From contig NC_083341.1 in NCBI RefSeq assembly GCF_019175385.1, positions 25,304,203 to 25,368,202 of the forward strand: DNA of 64,000 nt, given 5' to 3'. The stretch's first letter is position 1. Each line of letters starts with the position of its first letter. Both the position numbers and the translations under genes were made by a program. Below the pieces are notes generated by a model, which saw only the letters and a program-made list of their open reading frames with translations, ran no database searches and was not told the origin of the DNA. The stretch is from Lycium barbarum. Taxonomy: Eukaryota; Streptophyta; Magnoliopsida; Solanales; Solanaceae. Of the stretch, positions 34,440-44,953 are shown one piece after another.

Positions 34440-37400
34440 AGGTAGAGGCCTCAGTTGTTGTTATTTCAGGTACCATTTCTGTCTGTCATAGAGCGGCATC
34501 TATGTTATTTGATCCTGGATCCACTTATTCGTATGTGTCTGCATATCATGCTTTTGATTGGGATTTTCCTTGTGATAGCATAGATAAACATGTTCATATG
34601 TCTACTCCGGTTGGAGATTCTATTGTCGTGGATCAAGTTTATTAGTCATGTTTGGTTACTATTATTGGGGTATGATACTTGGGTAGATTTAATGATCCTT
34701 GATATGGTGGACTTTGATATTATCTTGGGTATGACCTGGCTTTCTCCTTACCATGTTATCTTTGACAGTCATGCCAAGACAGTCACTTTAGCCATGTTGG
34801 GCATCCCTAGACTTGAGTGTAGGGGTACTCCTAGGCCCGATCCGAAGAAGATCATTTCCTTCCTTTAGGTGAAGAAGTTAGTCAACAAGGGGTGTTTAGC
34901 TTATCTGGCTCATGTACGTGACACGACAGTTGCATTTCCACCCCTTGAGTCCATTCCAATTGTGAGCGAGTTCGCGGAGGTATTCCCATATGATTTGCCG
35001 GGTATGCCACTCGATCGCGATATTGACTTCTGTATTGATTTAGATCCGGGCACTTGCCCTATTTCTATTTCGCCATATCGGATGGCACCTGTCGTGTTGA
35101 GAAACCTTAAGGAGCAGTTACAGGATTTATTTATCAAGGGATTTATTAGACCAAGTGTCTCCCCTTAGGGTGCTCCTGTGTTATTTGTGAAGAAGAAAGA
35201 TGGAACCACGAGGATGTGCATTGACTATCGCTAGCTGAACAAGATTACTATTAGGAACAAGTGTCCCATGCCTCTTATTGATGACTTATTTGACCAACTT
35301 CAAGATGCCTCAGTGTTTTCGAAGATTGACTTGCGTTCAGGCTACCACCAGTTGAGGATCAGGGGTGAGCATATTCCGAAGACAGACTTTCGGACGAGAT
35401 ATGGATACTATGAGTTTCTGGTGATGTCATTTGGGCTTACCAATGCCCCGACTGCATTTATGACACCGATGAATGGCATCTTTAGGCCATTCCTAGACTC
35501 ATTCGTGATTGTGTTTATTGATGATATCTTGGTATATTCCAAGAGTAGAGAGGAGCATGTGAGCCATCTTCGTACTGTTCTTGGGCTGTTAAAGAAGCAT
35601 AGCTTGTTTGCTAAGTTTTCAAAGTGTGAGTTTTGGTTGGCTTCTGTGGCATTCTTGGGCCATGTTGTGTCTAAGGATGAGATTATGGTTGACCCACAGA
35701 AGATTGACGCTGTGAGGGGTTGGGCGAGGTCTACTACTGTTATCGAGGTTCATAGTTTTGTCGGTTTGGCTAGCTACTACCGCCGTTTTGTGAAGAGTTT
35801 TGCTACTATTGCATCGTGTTTGACCAGATTGACTTAGAAAGATGTTCCCTTACGGTGGTGATGATTGTGAGGATAACTTTCAAAAGCTCAAGCTTCTATT
35901 GACTTCAGCCCCGATCTTAGCATTACCTGTAGAGGGTAAAGATTTCGCGATCTATTGTGATGTATCTCGTATGAGTTTGGGTGTTGTCTTGATGCAGCAA
36001 GGTATAGTAATAGCTTATGCTTCTCGTCTGTTTAAGATTCATGAGAAGAATTACCCTACCCATGATATGAAGTTGTTGACCGTGGTCTTTACTTTGAAGA
36101 TTTTGAGGCATTATTTGTACGGTGTCCATTGTGAGGTTTTCACCGATCTTCATAGCCTTCAGCAGGTGTTTACCCAAAGAGATCTTAATTTGAGGCACCA
36201 TCGATGGATAGAGCGTGTACGCTCCTCGCGTTGGTGATTTGATTCAGTTGATCTTATCAGAGGCTCATAGCTCCCGATATTCCATTCATCCGGGGGCGAC
36301 TATGATGTATCATGATTTGAGGCAGCACTAATGGTGGCGTCGGATGAAGAGAAATATAGTGGATTTGGTGGCTAAGTGTGGGAATTGTCAGCAAGTTAAG
36401 TATGAGTACCAGCGACTTGGCGGTGTACTTCAGAGGATGCCCATTCCCAAGTGGAAGTGGGAGACGATTGCCCTGGATTTTGTTGTGGGTCTTCCGAAGA
36501 CCCTCGGCAAGTTTGATTCTATTGTGGTGGTAGTTGATCGGCTGACTAAGTCTGCTCATTTTGTTCCGATTAAGATTTCTTATATCGTGGAGAAGTTAGC
36601 CAAGTTATACATTCGGGATATTATGAGGTTGCATGGGGTTCCCATTTCTATCGTATCTGATCGGGATACTATCTTCACTTCCCAATTCTGGAGAGCTTTT
36701 CATGATGAGTTAGGTACCCGATTGGATCTCAGTATAGCTTTTCATCCCCAGATCGATTACGAGTCCGAGCGGACCATTCTGGTGGTCGAGGATATGTTGA
36801 GATATTTGTGTTATTGATTTTGGCGGTCATTGGGATCATCACTTAACATTAGCACAGCTTGCGTACAATAACAGTTGGTATTTGAGTATTGGCATGGCGC
36901 CTTTTGAGGCTTTATATGGTAGGAGATATAGATCTCTGGTTGGCTGGTTTGATGGGTTCAAGGTTCAACCTTGGGGTACGGATCTGTTGAGAGACTTCCT
37001 TGACAGAGTGAGAGTTATTCAGGCTAAGCTTTTGGCACCTCTGAGTTGGCAAAAGATGTATGTGGACTGGAAGGTTCGAGATCTAGAGTTCGCTTTTGGT
37101 GACCAGTTTCAATTACATATTTCACCCATGAAGGGTGTTATGAATTTGGGGAAGAAGGGCAAGTTAAGCCCCATGTATATTGGCCCATTTGAGATTGTAG
37201 ACCATGTGGGCGATGTAGCTTATGAGATAGCCTAGCCGCCAGGCTTGGCGGGAGTTCATCTGACAGCACTTCTTTGTTCATTGGGATTCAATATTACTTG
37301 ATGAGAATTTGACCTATGAGGAGGAGCCTATTGCAATCTTGGATAGGCAAGTTCGAAAGTTGAGGTCGAAGGAGATTTCTTCTGTGAAAGTTCAATGGAA

Positions 37401-37533
37401 GCACTGTCCTATTGAGGAGGCTACTTGGGAGACAGAGTCCAACGTGTATAGCCAATATCCCCAGTTGTTCAATGATTCAGGTACTTCCCCGCTCTTTTTT
37501 CCTTTCTTCGCTCGAGGACGAGCGATGGTTTAA
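34440..37533 (+). pseudogene. pol pseudogene of element B (PR-RT-RH-IN-chromodomain)
   Basis: Protease about 34460-34860: LFDPGST active site intact near 34507, TAG near 34643 and a shift after it. Reverse transcriptase 34869-35837: stops near 35166 and 35232, then an open run including [11 protein letters not shown] at 35513-35545. RNase H 35842-36237 (YCDVS near 35956; LRHYLYGVH). Integrase 36300-37235: CGNCQQVK zinc-finger half, catalytic LDF, SDRD and ESER, so the DDE triad is still present; one break near 36815. GPF/Y-like YIGPFEIV near 37177. Chromodomain 37309-37470 (VKVQWKH..EEATWE), which would target histone marks. About eight breaks overall; same clade as A. Confidence 0.88.
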
Positions 37534-38039
37534 TTGACATCTGAGGTAACGACCTGCTTGGTCGTTATAGTCTTTCTGACACTTTTTTCCTTTTCTGAGC
37601 TTGGTTAGCTCACTTTTGACCTGAGGGGACCATTGACACGCGTCTCAAGGTGTCTAGATTTGATTCAGGTGACTTTTTGTGAAATTTGGGCTTAAAGCAA
37701 AAGAGAGTTGACTCAAAGTTGACTTTTGAATAAACAGATCTTTTTCAGAAATCCATCGATTTCGAGAGGTCCGGATGGTCTTTTAGAACTTGTGTGTAAA
37801 TCTAGTTCGGTTACCAATGCAATCAAATGCATTTTGGGACTTGGGTTAGGAAATTAGAATTGAGGTATCGGGGGTTGACTTGGTCAACGAGACCTCCGTT
37901 AGGAATTTTAAGGCCACGAGTGAGTTCGTAGTGTGATTTTATGTGTGTCTATCAATATGGTTTTTGAGAAGATGACCTCGGGAGTTAGTCATAAAATTGG
38001 ATTGATTTGTGAAATTATGAATAGTTTTCTGGCGTCTGG

Positions 38040-38205
38040 TGCCCGCTTTAGCGGCACCAGCATCGCGGCATCAGTATCGCTGTAGCGGTCACCCTGCCGC
38101 TGAAGCGATCTATGCAAATTGGGCATGACTGCTATAGCGATCATGGGATCGCTGGAGCGGTAAAATTATCGCGGAAGCGGGTGACGGGCAGTTAGTTATT
38201 TAAAT
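38040..38205 (+). promoter_or_regulatory. Inverted-repeat island and TATTTAAAT box, 3' LTR of B
   Basis: CGCTGTAGCGG and CCGCTGAAGCGA variants with further AGCGG half-sites (38040-38180), then TATTTAAAT at 38197-38205. Same spacing from the LTR start as in A and the 5' LTR. Inferred promoter. Confidence 0.5.
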
Positions 38206-39869
38206 CGAGTGTTAAATGCCTTAAGTCCCTCATTTATTGCCATTCCGAAAATTGTGCTCTTGGGAACAATTCTAGAGGATTCTTGGAGAAGATTCTTGGT
38301 GGTAAGTCCTTCTAATCCCCTTGATATTTCATAATCCCTAATCATCTTAGAATCCATTTTTCCTTATTAGTTCATTAGTAGTGGAAGATTAAAGTGGGTT
38401 TAATGGATATTTTATCTAGGCTTCTAAATCAAGATTTGTTGGTTGAGTTTATGCTAGATCATGATGTATCTAAGGTTGTTAATCATATACACATTATTAG
38501 TGTTGAATTCTTGAATTTAAGAGTTAGGGTTTATACCCAAAATTGGAGCTTTTTGCTTGGATTTCAAAATTGGATGAATCCTTGAGTAATTTAGCAATTA
38601 GTTGATGGGTTTTGATCACCTAGTGTTTAATTGGATATTTTACCCCTGAATTTCCCGTTTGACCTTGTAGGCCCCATTTACTCGAATTCTAGGGTTTGTT
38701 TATGACCTAATTTGAATGATAGCAATACAAGTATCGGTCTTTATGATTTCTAATCTAGATTTCAAATATGCCTGAACGTTTTTTATCTTGAGGCTCAACG
38801 GAAAGGAAAGACTATGGAGTGATTGTTGGTGTTATTGTTGTTCGGCCATCCAGGTAGGTTATGGCTTACCATTGTTGAGACTTCGTTTAGCGAAGCATAT
38901 ATTTAGATGATATTCTCAGAAAAGCATGTAAACTTTCGAGTATGAAGTTGGGTTGGATATTGTCTTAAGTTGGGTGCTGTTGTGTGTTTGGGGCTAGCCA
39001 CCCCGTTGTGTTATGACTTGATTGCTCTATTGTTATTGGCTTGATGCCACGTGGTAATACTAGATATTGGAGACTATTGATATATCTTGTTCATGATATT
39101 GTGGTTCCTCACTTGTCGATATTTTATACGAGGATGGTATTCTATATGACATATGTAGTCTTTCATGATATGGTTGGTGTACCCAAGCTTAGTACATGTG
39201 ATATTGATCTGATTATTGATGTTAACTTATACATTGCACGCATTCTCATCCTTCATGATGTACTGTTGATACATTGATGATACTTGAGGAAACATTGTGA
39301 TGAGCTGGGTTCAGTTTGTATAATGATCTGGTGATTTACTTGTGTTGTTTAGTTTCGGATTGGATATATTGACACTCGGGACACTTGGGTTTAAATGCTT
39401 CAACCTAGGTGATGACGTGTACTTGGTTCTGGCTGGTGTTTGACTTATACTTGTTGATTTATCTGCTTACCGTGCTTTATTGTCTGAGTTATATTAGCTA
39501 TACTTAGTTGGCCAATGATACCTTCCAGTACTGTGGTTTTTTACAGACCTGCACTTGCTGCATTCTTTTATGAATGCAGAGTTCCAGGTTGGATCTACTT
39601 CCGTCTCCCATGGCTGATAGTCACTATCAGTACAACTTAGAGTTTACAGGTTAAGCACGAGACGTTCGCTGCCTTGAAGACTCCTCTTATCTTTGTCTTA
39701 CTTTCCATTCTGAGACATATTCAGACTTGATGTGTTATTATATTTCCAGACTTAAGCTAGATGCTCTTGTATGGATTAGAGCAGACTCTGGGGTGTATTT
39801 TCTTATTTCCGCACTCGTTCTATATTATTATCGTCAGACTTATGTAATTTATTCTCTTTTGCATATTTA

Positions 39870-40130
39870 GAGCCTGTTTGGATGGGCTTATGCCTATAAG
39901 GTGCAAACAGCTTATAAGCTAAAAAAAATAAGTTGGGGTAGTCTAACTTATTTTTTTGGCTTATAAGCTGTTTTCAACTTATAAGCTGCTTTAGATAAGC
40001 TAAGTCAAATGAGCCCAATTATTTTTTTGAGCTTATTTTAAGCACAAAATGACTTTAAGCTGGCCAGTCAAACACTCAAAAAAGCTGAAAACAACTTATA
40101 AGCAACTTATAAGCCAATCCAAACGAGCTC
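39870..40130. mobile_element. PIF/Harbinger (Tourist-like) MITE, 261 bases
   Basis: Ends GAGCCTGTTTGGAT and ATCCAAACGAGCTC form imperfect terminal inverted repeats, extended inside by TTATAAGC-type repeats. It is flanked by TTA (39867-39869 and 40131-40133). The empty site CATATTTAGTTGTTTATT is present in the A 5' LTR (about 900-917) and B 5' LTR. No coding capacity. TTA duplication and end sequence fit Harbinger-type transposition. Confidence 0.85.
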
Positions 40131-40235
40131 TTAGTTGTTTATTTACATTTTTTTAAACTATCGTTGGTTTGAGGGTTCGCTTATCGAGGTGAGAAAGATA
40201 AGTGCCTGCACGACTTAGCTAGATTAGGTTTTGAC

Positions 40236-40832
40236 ACTATAGCATAGGTGATGACATGTACTTGGTTACTGGATCGTGATTAACTTATAACTTGTTGATT
40301 TACCTATTTATCTTACTTTATTGCCTTGATATATGTTAGCTAATCTTAGTCGGCCTATGATACCTACCAATACTTGTTGTTTGTACTCATCTACACTTGC
40401 TGCATTCTTTTATGAATGCAGATTTCCAGGTGGGTTCGACCTCTACTCCTAGTGGCTGATAGCAGTTCGAGGATTACTGTTTAGAGTCTTACAGGGTGAG
40501 CAGAGGACATTCGTCGCCTCGAAGATTCTTCTTTTATTTATGTCTGACTTGATATTTTGAGACACATTGAGACTATTGATGTATTATTATTAGTTATTAC
40601 TTCCAGACTTGTAGATTCTAGTTAGATGCTCTAGTATGACAAGACCAGATACTGGGGCGGTTTTGATGTATCTCTGCATTATTTATCTATTATTATGTCA
40701 GACTTACGTATTTCTGGCTCTTCCGCTCATTTACTTATTTATTCATGCTTTTAAAATTATTGGGATAAGGGTTCACTTACCGAAGTGGGAAAGGTAGGTA
40801 CCCGCGCGACTTAGTGAAATTGGATCGTGACA
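40236..40832 (+). repeat. LTR end of element F
   Basis: Resembles the last 0.6 kb of the A/B LTRs but is clearly diverged. Contains the CTGCATTC/GAATGCAG hairpin (40400-40421). Ends GGATCGTGACA at 40832, followed by the TSD TAGAA. Confidence 0.78.
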
Positions 40833-41100
40833 TAGAATCCTGAATATTCAAGCACTTTAAGAAAATAATTAATTTTTTCAAATTCAAGTTGTCCTAATAA
40901 ATTTATAACCAAATTTGGACCAAATTATCTTGATTTACTCAAAATCATTACCATTGGGTATAAACAAGTCCCATTGTGCATTTATATATACATTTTAGTA
41001 CTCCTATTCTATCTTCACAATTAGGTATTCATTCATGTATTTTGCTCCACAAAAAAAGTGCTCTCTCTTTTTCTTTTTCGTTTTTTCTGTGTTGCGAGAC

Positions 41101-41697
41101 ATGACAAGGAATTCAGATGAAAGCCAAAGAAAAGCAAGAAGAATAACTAGTTTGTCCAAACAAGCAAATGACTTGTCTACCTTATGTGACATAACTATTG
41201 CTCTAATAATTTTTAGTCCTGGAGAAACCAGCCCTACAATTTGGCCGAATGATGATGAGGCTAAGGTTATAGTAACCAGGTATTTGAGTCACACGGAGAA
41301 TGAAATGGTTAAAAAGTCAGTTAAACTTGAAACCTAGCTTTCTTCTAAATTGGAAGAGAAAGAAAATAATATTAGAAAAATCGAGAAAAGAAACAAGGAG
41401 AAGAAAATAGAAATCACGTTCAATCAATTATACGAGGGAAAGGTTGATATATTTGACCTTGATGCTACAGAAATTAACGAATTGTTAAAGTTATCTGCTC
41501 TTACACAGGATAAACTCGAAGACAGAAAAAAGCGACTGGAGCAACAATCTCACACTTCTCAACCTCCATCACTTCTCTCTAATTTTGAGTCGATAACGAA
41601 GAATGATGTAGGTCAAAGTAGCGGTCTCCATGTTGGGGGCGCATCAAATTTGTTTTTCATGGGTGGAAGTGGGGCTTGGACCAATAGCAGATCATGA
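41101..41697 (+). pseudogene. Type I MADS-box-like protein, copy 3, with internal stop
   Basis: ATG at 41101 (MTRNSDESQRKARR). Same core, LSTLCDI.IALIIFSPGE and IWPN, and the same missing basic helix. Codon 79 is TAG (41335-41337) where copies 1 and 2 have TAC, so full-length product is lost. The same frame then stays open to TGA at 41695, because the site that is TAG in copies 1 and 2 is TCG here. That gives an extra 35-40 codons rich in Gly and Ser (QSSGLHVGGAS, FMGGSGAW), probably the older C-terminus. A truncated 78-residue product carrying only the MADS remnant is possible. Confidence 0.72.
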
Positions 41698-42300
41698 TTA
41701 TTGAGCAGACTAGTATTTATTTTGTAGCACATCATTTTTTAGCTCATGTTGTTCTTGTGGTATGTCAAAGTTATATTATGTTATAGTAGGAAGAACTATA
41801 CTAGCGTTATTCGACCATCCTAGATATATGTTTACTATTTTGGGATCTGTTACATTTCAATCATTGTCTACTTGTATTCAATGAGTACTTTATTTTAAGT
41901 TTAAATCTGAGCAATTGAAATTTATTTAATTAATATTAAGCTTTTTGTTATTTAATTAATATCGAAGACTAGTACAAAGAAAAAGGTACAATTGCTAGTT
42001 ACACTTGCGGATTTTAAAATCAAAATTCAATATCTATGAATTTTTGTGTCTAAAATGAATAACCATGATTTTGTTTTAATTTCATACCAGGTCAACATTC
42101 ATCAATATAACATATACCTCTTTTTCTTCTTCATCTTCTATTTGTAGGTGCGCTATTTTTTACTTTTTTTTTTGTATCACGATCATTTTCATCCTTGTAT
42201 AATAGCAACTTATATGTTAAAAAAATAAGTGGGTTTCAAAGGATGCATATGAGAATTGATTTGTAGCTCAAGGACAAAAAGTACAATCACTAAAAACCAT
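41698..42300. other. Spacer of the fourth unit
   Basis: Matches 26840-27440 and 18920-19525. AT-rich. No gene. Confidence 0.6.
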
Positions 42301-42372
42301 ATAAGTGAGTTTCAAAGGATCCATCACTTCTCTATAAATTCGAGTCAATGACACAGAATGATGTAGGTCAAA
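42301..42372 (+). repeat. Patchwork of two copied pieces
   Basis: After AAAAACCATA the unit sequence stops. A copy of TAAGTGAGTTTCAAAGGAT (also at about 42226-42244) follows. Then comes a copy of the MADS 3' end (CCATCACTTCTCT...GATGTAGGTCAAA, like 41566-41617). Element C starts at 42373. Joins are at short homologies. Confidence 0.7.
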
Positions 42373-43172
42373 TGTCACGCCCAAAACCATTGACTGGGCG
42401 TAACACGACACTTGGTGCCTAACTCCATGTGACCGAGTGAACCACATAGCTTGCTGAGTAAACATGGGGCTTGTACTAATGCGGAATATAGCTTAAATCA
42501 TGAACAACCTGAATAAAGCATGGGATTTAAGTAATCATAGGTCTGAAAATAATGTTTAATCATGAATGCGATAATAGTCTGAAAACATAATAAGTATTGA
42601 GCCAACACCGGCTGTACGACTCTGAACATCTGACATGACAAGCTAGACTAATCTATGAAACATCTAAAACATGAGTCTGAATACTAAATATGTTAACCGG
42701 GAAAAGGCCCCCAACATACCTCTAATAGCTCACATGACATGAACATAAATAAATAACACCCCAAATGAGATGGGGCTCACCAAAAGCTGATAGGAGCAAT
42801 ATCCTAATGAGCAGATCCGTCATCTTGTAAGGAAATACTTGCATCGTGAAATTCAAGCCCCGGGCAATAGGGAAGTTAGTACATTAGAATTGAACTAGTA
42901 TGTAAAGCAACTGAATAAACAAGCATAGCACCTGAAATAATAAGAACTAAAGCTGAAACTGAGACTGTGAGCTGAACATTAACATGAGCATCATCTGACA
43001 TGAAAATATATATAACATGAGTAAAGTGGGAGAGCCTTAGTATAACCGACATGTAACCACCATGTGATCACGTTGCATATGATATTTTCCCGATCAACTA
43101 AACCATCTCATAACTTTCCAGGGTAAGAGACATGACCATGCCATGAATGGATCCAATAACCCGCAATGGGTA

Positions 43173-43807
43173 TGTTACACCTCGAATTTTCACACGTTAA
43201 AGTCATATCATGAGTTATTCAACGCAAGTTCAAAAGAAATTATCTTGAGGTTAAAAGGGATTGAGCTTATTAATATAAATGGTTATAATAGTATATAAAT
43301 AAGAGTAGTAAGTGGCGGAAGGTTTGGAGGGTGAATGGATCAAAGAAGGATGAGTTTCGTCAAAAGTCTGCAAGTTGGGAATATGATAACTTGTATTTTT
43401 GGGTGAGATTAGGAGTGCTTCATATTCTAAGCAAGTAATGATATGAATTATTTGAATCATATAATGGTCTCTTGTTAAGTTTTGAAGTCAAACGAGTTGT
43501 AATATGAAAGTCAACAAAGAGTGTCGCAAGTTAAGTTTGTAAATTTCACTGAAATTTGGGTCAGATGTCATGGAAGTTTTCTCTCAATCTACTTGGAGTT
43601 ACATGGTGATCCATCCACCAAATAGAAGGTCTATGAGTCTAGTTTCCAGCACATTTTACTGTTCATAAAAAAGACATCGTAGTAGAGAGATATTCACATT
43701 TCCTTCCAAGGGCGCAAACTGCCGCGGGAACATTCTGCTAAGTCGGTGGCTTTATAGTGCTCAAGTAAATATAGATGTCTTGGAAGAATTTTTCTCCATT
43801 TATTCAC
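43173..43807 (+). repeat. LTR 5' fragment inside the C LTR
   Basis: Starts TGTTACACCTCGAATTTTC, a typical Gypsy LTR start, and has no counterpart in the sister LTR at 13065. The end joins at AGAAACCCTAGG without a CA end, so it is incomplete. Confidence 0.5.
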
Positions 43808-44208
43808 CTTGAAAGACTAGAAACCCTAGGTTTGTGAAACTTTGTATTTTCACAGATGAACGTGGCATAGGGAAGACCAATGATGTTTTCACACATGGAT
43901 AGAAACCCTATATATCTTAATCACTCCTCCATACCCAACGAAGAATCCAAACTTTGAAGAAGAATCCCAAAAATAAGAACTTCATTCCTTGAGAAGGTTT
44001 TTCTGGAAAAACCCTATTATTGTAGAGTAGAATCTTGTTAATAATTCATGTATGGGTGTTAATCCTTGCTAATATAATGGAATAATACTTGGGGTTTGAG
44101 GAAAAACTGACCTTAGGAGGTTTGGGGAAGTTCTAGGGTCTTTTCTCTTCAAAAAGTCAGCCAAAAATAGAGTAGAATGAAGATTTAAGAAAATTTCACG
44201 TTATGAGA

Positions 44209-44370
44209 TTTTTATAGCCGAGGAAGGTGCGTAACACATCCTGGGAATCACAAGATTGACCTGCAAAATGCAGTGCTAACACACAACATAACTGAGAGAC
44301 ATAGTTTTTGGTGTTCAGCCTGCGAAACGCAGGTTGAACCACATCCTGATCTTGCAAAATGCAGGTTAGT
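44209..44370 (-). promoter_or_regulatory. TATA box and CCTGCG inverted-repeat array of the C LTR
   Basis: Minus strand TATAAAAA (44216-44209) preceded upstream by CCTGCG-AAA-CGCAGG (near 44319-44335), CTGCA-AAA-TGCAG (near 44260-44273) and a TTGCAAAATGCAGG half-site (near 44352). Same layout as 13464-13625. Confidence 0.6.
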
Positions 44371-44953
44371 ATAACGGTCATAGAGTTTTACTCATAAGTT
44401 CGTTTGAGCTCCACCTTATATCTTTGGAAAGGTATTTCAAAGGGCTACAACTTTCACATTTTGAGTTTTCTCAAATTCCCAACGGATTTTCCAAAATCTT
44501 GCTTGTAGGCAGGCCTTCTGTAAACTTATCCTATTCTATCAAATCTTAAGCACCTCACTATTCGTCTTGATTTCCAAACAAGTTTTTCCACCCATAATAA
44601 TCCCGATAGTCCTTCACATGTAAAAAATGTCACATGAATACTTATGTATCACATCCATGCCAAATACAAATTTACGGAATGTTACATTATCTCTCCCTTA
44701 GGATCATTCATCCTCAAATGATGGGTCAGGGTTAAAAATGCGGCCGAACATGGCTTGGTTACATGAACATGAGGAAAAATGACATGGTTTCATGGAAACA
44801 TGAACGATGGGACATGAGACATGCGTAATGGATACATGAACGTGAACGTGAAATGTGAGGCATGAATATGTAAGGGACATGACCGGGATATGAAAGGCAT
44901 TTACCTTGAATGCTCTCTACTTGCTCCTCAAGGAAATGTGGATATCAAGAATT

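Larger units (their letters stand above)
30221..40235 (+). mobile_element. Element B: Ty3/Gypsy chromovirus, sister of A
   Basis: 5' LTR 30221-32753 (first ~103 bases missing), primer-binding site, gag, pol with chromodomain, and 3' LTR 37542-40235. Less decayed than A: long stretches of RT, integrase and chromodomain are still in frame. Because the left end is lost, no target duplication can be checked. CTATA follows the right end. Confidence 0.9.
37542..40235 (+). repeat. 3' LTR of element B, with MITE and deletion
   Basis: TG start at 37542 (TGAGGTAACGACCTGCTTGG) and TTTTGACA end at 40235. Differs from the 5' LTR by a 261-base MITE (39870-40130) and by a ~0.2-kb deletion near 39318, where AGTTTAT...ATTATGATGATC of the other copies has collapsed to AGTTTGTATAATGATC. 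Confidence 0.88.
28833..40832 (+). mobile_element. Element F: 12.0-kb LTR-bounded insertion with TSD TAGAA
   Basis: Starts TGTAATGACCTGTTTGG at 28833 and ends TTGGATCGTGACA at 40832, flanked by TAGAA at 28828-28832 and 40833-40837. Only 696 bases of LTR start (to 29528) and 597 bases of LTR end (40236-40832) belong to F. Between them lie a minus-strand LTR fragment and chromovirus B. So F is a single LTR, or a remnant of an element, later split by other insertions with loss of its middle. A GC palindrome island (29275-29395) is followed by TATTTAAAG at 29402. Confidence 0.8.
16556..42372 (+). repeat. Tandem array of about 2.44-kb units, three full and one partial
   Basis: The marker AGGAAGAAATG or its equivalent recurs at 16556, 19002, 26920 and 41788. 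Unit 1 is 2446 bases. Unit 2 is 2438 after subtracting the solo-LTR insertion and its TSD (5480). Unit 3 is 2863 after subtracting the 12.0-kb insertion (12005), and about 2438 after also removing a 425-base insertion. Each complete unit ends in one MADS-like ORF. A fourth unit is cut by element C at 42373. The LTR at 16555 truncates the left side. Confidence 0.88.
42373..44686 (-). repeat. 3' LTR of element C, interrupted
   Basis: The right part (43808-44686) matches the fragment at 13065-13944. The left part carries the GGGCGTGACA-type end. A plus-strand LTR piece (43173-43807) splits it, and no target duplication is obvious. No genes. Confidence 0.75.
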
